Shown: in pieces, positions 61,290-64,000 of the stretch | Layout of the letters: each line of letters starts with the position of its first letter | Numbering within the stretch: the stretch's first letter is position 1 | From: Streptomyces sp. 1-11 | GTDB taxonomy: Bacteria > Actinomycetota > Actinomycetes > Streptomycetales > Streptomycetaceae | Length of the DNA: 64,000 nt | Reading direction: 5' to 3' | Assembly: GCF_007176755.1 (NCBI RefSeq) | Contig: NZ_BJTV01000022.1 | Location: forward strand, 32,570 to 96,569 | Translations under genes and position numbers: made by a program | Notes under the pieces: model-generated | What the model was told of the DNA's origin: nothing | What the model saw: the letters and a program-made list of their open reading frames with translations, nothing else | Database searches by the model: none

Positions 61290-62069
61290 TCAGACGAGGT
61301 CGACCACGTCGGCGATGGAGTCGACCACCTGCGAGGGACGGAAGGGGTAGCGGTCGACATCCTTGGGCTGCGTGACGCCGGTCAGCACCAGGAAGGTGCG
61401 CATCCCGGCCTCCAGCCCCGCCAGGACGTCGGTGTCCATGCGGTCGCCGATCATCGCGGACGTCTCCGAGTGCGCGCCGATCGCGTTGAGCCCGGCGCGC
61501 ATCATCAGCGGGTTGGGCTTGCCGACGAAGTACGGCTTCTTGCCGGTCGCGGCGGTGATCAGAGCGGCGACCGAACCGGTGGCGGGCAGGTCGCCCTCGG
61601 TGGAGGGGCCGACGTTGTCGGGGTTGGTGGCGATGAACCGGGCGCCGTCGTTGATCAGCCGCACGGCCTTGGTCAGCGCCTCGAAGGAGTAGGTGCGGGT
61701 CTCGCCGAGGATCACGAAGTCGGGCTCGTGGTCGGTGAGGATGTAGCCGATGTCGTGCAGCGCGGTGGTCAGACCGGCCTCGCCGATGACGTAGGCGCTG
61801 CCGCCGGGCCGCTGGTCGCTCAGGAACTGGGCGGTGGCCAGGGCGGAGGTCCAGATGTTCTCCACCGGCACGTCCAGGCCCATCCGCCGGAGCCGGGCGT
61901 GCAGGTCGCGCGCGGTGTAGATGGAGTTGTTGGTGAGCACCAGGAAGGGCCGCCCCGAGTCGCGGAGCTTCTTCAGGAAGGCGTCGGCACCGGGGATCGG
62001 GACCCCTTCGTGGATCAGTACGCCGTCCATGTCGGTGAGCCACGACTCGATGGGCTTGCGGTCTGCCAT
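61290..62069 (-). CDS. HAD-IIA phosphatase (NagD-like)
   Basis: A protein of 259 aa, cytosolic. HAD motif I is WLTDMDGVLIHEG (nucleophile Asp), motif II VLTNNS, motif III Lys in VGKPNPLMM and motif IV IGDRMDTDVLAG. NagD-type capping domain between II and III. Dephosphorylates nucleotides or sugar phosphates; substrate uncertain. ATG 62069 is chosen with GGGAG upstream. Confidence 0.93.
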   Translation of the reverse strand: MADRKPIESWLTDMDGVLIHEGVPIPGADAFLKKLRDSGRPFLVLTNNSIYTARDLHARLRRMGLDVPVENIWTSALATAQFLSDQRPGGSAYVIGEAGLTTALHDIGYILTDHEPDFVILGETRTYSFEALTKAVRLINDGARFIATNPDNVGPSTEGDLPATGSVAALITAATGKKPYFVGKPNPLMMRAGLNAIGAHSETSAMIGDRMDTDVLAGLEAGMRTFLVLTGVTQPKDVDRYPFRPSQVVDSIADVVDLV

Positions 62070-62212
62070 GTGCTTGCGTCTCCCGACATGCGTGCGGTCA
62101 AGAACAGGGGCGCCGGAACCACGGCGTACCGACGCCACCAGCCTAATCAGGTGGCCGGGATCTTGACCCTGGCAGGTCGCAGGTCGGTGGAGCGGGCGGG
62201 GCGGGAACGCCT

Positions 62213-63184
<972 letters not shown>

Positions 63185-63702
63185 GAACACATGACCATGC
63201 CGGACCCCCACACCAAACCCACTCCGCCACACCGCCCCCACACCCGACACCCCTCGATCGGCGCAGCCCCCGAAGCTACGGCCGCCCGAGGCCCCGCAAC
63301 GGCGGACGCCCGAGCCTGCCTGGCTGCCGGCACCACGCCCCAGTAGCCACGGGCGCGCCAAAACCCGTGCCTGCGCATGCCGAATGCCGAGCCCCCGCAG
63401 CTCCGTAGCTACGGACGCCCGAGCCGCCCGGCTGCCGGCACCAAGCCCCCGCGGCTCCGTAGTTGCGGGCATGCGTGCCGCCAGGGGCGGCACGGGTGGG
63501 CGGTGGGGGTCCCCCCGCTCGAGCTAAGCCGAGAGTGGGGGAGGCACCCCGCCAGCGCGGGCAAGCGACACATCCCCTGGCCCACACGAACACCGCCCAC
63601 CCCACGAACCCCGGCCGAGCGAGCCCCCCGCCCACACGAACACCGCGCACCCCACAAACCCCGGGCAAGCGAGCCCCCGGCCAGCCACGACCCCCCGGCC
63701 GG
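63185..63702. other. Repeat-rich non-coding region
   Basis: No gene seen. Two ~45-bp direct repeats around GCCCGAGCC..GGCTGCCGGCACCA lie at about 63300-63350 and 63412-63462. The dispersed 108-bp repeat is at 63465-63572. Further short repeats of CACACGAACACCGC(C/G)CACCCCAC occur at about 63583-63660. Confidence 0.75.
63465..63572 (+). repeat. Dispersed 108-bp intergenic repeat, copy 2
   Basis: About 93% identical to 31199-31306, same orientation, same hairpins. Confidence 0.85.
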
Positions 63703-64000
63703 TCAAGACACCGCCCGCCCGAACACCGGCGCCAACAACAACTGCGCAGCCCCCTCGGCGACCACCCGCTCCCCACCGACCACCCCTACCGGCACGACCC
63801 CCGCCCCCACCCCCTCCCGCCGCGCCCGCGAGGCAAGCACCTCCGCGACCCCCTCCACGAACACCTCCGGCGCCCCCGCCACGGTCCGCCCCCCGAGCAG
63901 CACGAGATCGATGTCGAGCAGCCCGACCAGATTCCCCGCCCCCACCCCCAGCACCCGGGCCGCCTCGCGCAGCTCGCCCCGCGCCACGGCCCCCAGGCAC
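63703..64000 (-). CDS. ROK-family protein, C-terminal end (partial)
   Basis: The last 98 codons of a gene entering from the right edge. ARVLGVGAGNLVGLLDIDLVLL followed by GGRTVAGAPEVFVE is typical of the C-terminal domain of ROK sugar kinases and regulators. The DNA-binding or kinase N-terminus lies outside, so repressor and kinase cannot be told apart. Confidence 0.72.
   Translation of the reverse strand, partial: CLGAVARGELREAARVLGVGAGNLVGLLDIDLVLLGGRTVAGAPEVFVEGVAEVLASRARREGVGAGVVPVGVVGGERVVAEGAAQLLLAPVFGRAVS

Overview
The window is about 73% G+C actinobacterial chromosome, almost certainly Streptomyces. The evidence is codon bias, GTG and TTG starts, the desABCD siderophore genes, a TTA-containing adpA next to ornA, a CebR-type cellobiose locus, a CdgA-type GGDEF/EAL protein and the cslA-glxA pair. 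From memory, the gene order resembles the S. coelicolor interval from about SCO2782 (desA) to SCO2840; I could not run an alignment. I saw no prophage, insertion sequence, CRISPR array or replication origin.

Layout. 1-3859: end of desA and all of desBCD (desferrioxamine synthesis). 3923-9477: a secreted GH20 hexosaminidase (minus strand, DasR-like site), a Tat-exported purple-acid-phosphatase-like enzyme, a small conserved protein and a second-type glmS. 9708-13333: universal stress protein, small membrane protein, adpA (bldA-dependent TTA codon), ornA and tRNA-His. 13485-23551: cellobiose/cello-oligosaccharide island with two LacI paralogues, two GH1 beta-glucosidases, the cebEFG ABC importer genes and three CebR-type palindromes. 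23692-29368: CBM2-GH18 chitinase, a two-component system, a secreted protein, a spermidine-synthase-like methyltransferase and a small protein. 29635-32037: XRE/TPR-type regulator, a dispersed 108-bp repeat and a histidine phosphatase. 32251-37211: PAP2 membrane enzyme, then a coupled three-gene module (Fe-S PD-(D/E)XK nuclease, unknown 532-aa protein, SF1 helicase) whose last 75 bp are duplicated just downstream. 37485-44074: small conserved proteins, tRNA-Lys, M6 protease, CdgA, flavin-dependent oxidoreductase and an Asp/Glu-racemase-fold protein. 44462-49563: 2-hydroxyacid dehydrogenase, ectoine-type ABC importer (ehuBCDA) and IclR regulator. 49650-53682: two more identical tRNA-Lys genes around a DUF3592-like protein, an AA10 chitin/cellulose oxygenase (DasR-like site), an SPFH protein and an NlpC/P60-like hydrolase. 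54237-59246: cslA-glxA and a GH6 endoglucanase. 59519-64000: minisatellite DNA, class F sortase with two exported surface proteins, a NagD-like HAD phosphatase and the end of a ROK protein.

Themes. Much of the window concerns beta-linked polysaccharides (chitin, cello-oligosaccharides, a CslA-made glycan) and the developmental switch (AdpA, CdgA, CslA/GlxA, DasR-like sites). The least explained part is the nuclease/unknown/helicase module at 33092-37211. It reads like a split bacterial counterpart of Dna2 (Cas4-like Fe-S nuclease plus SF1B helicase) with a third, unrecognised subunit.
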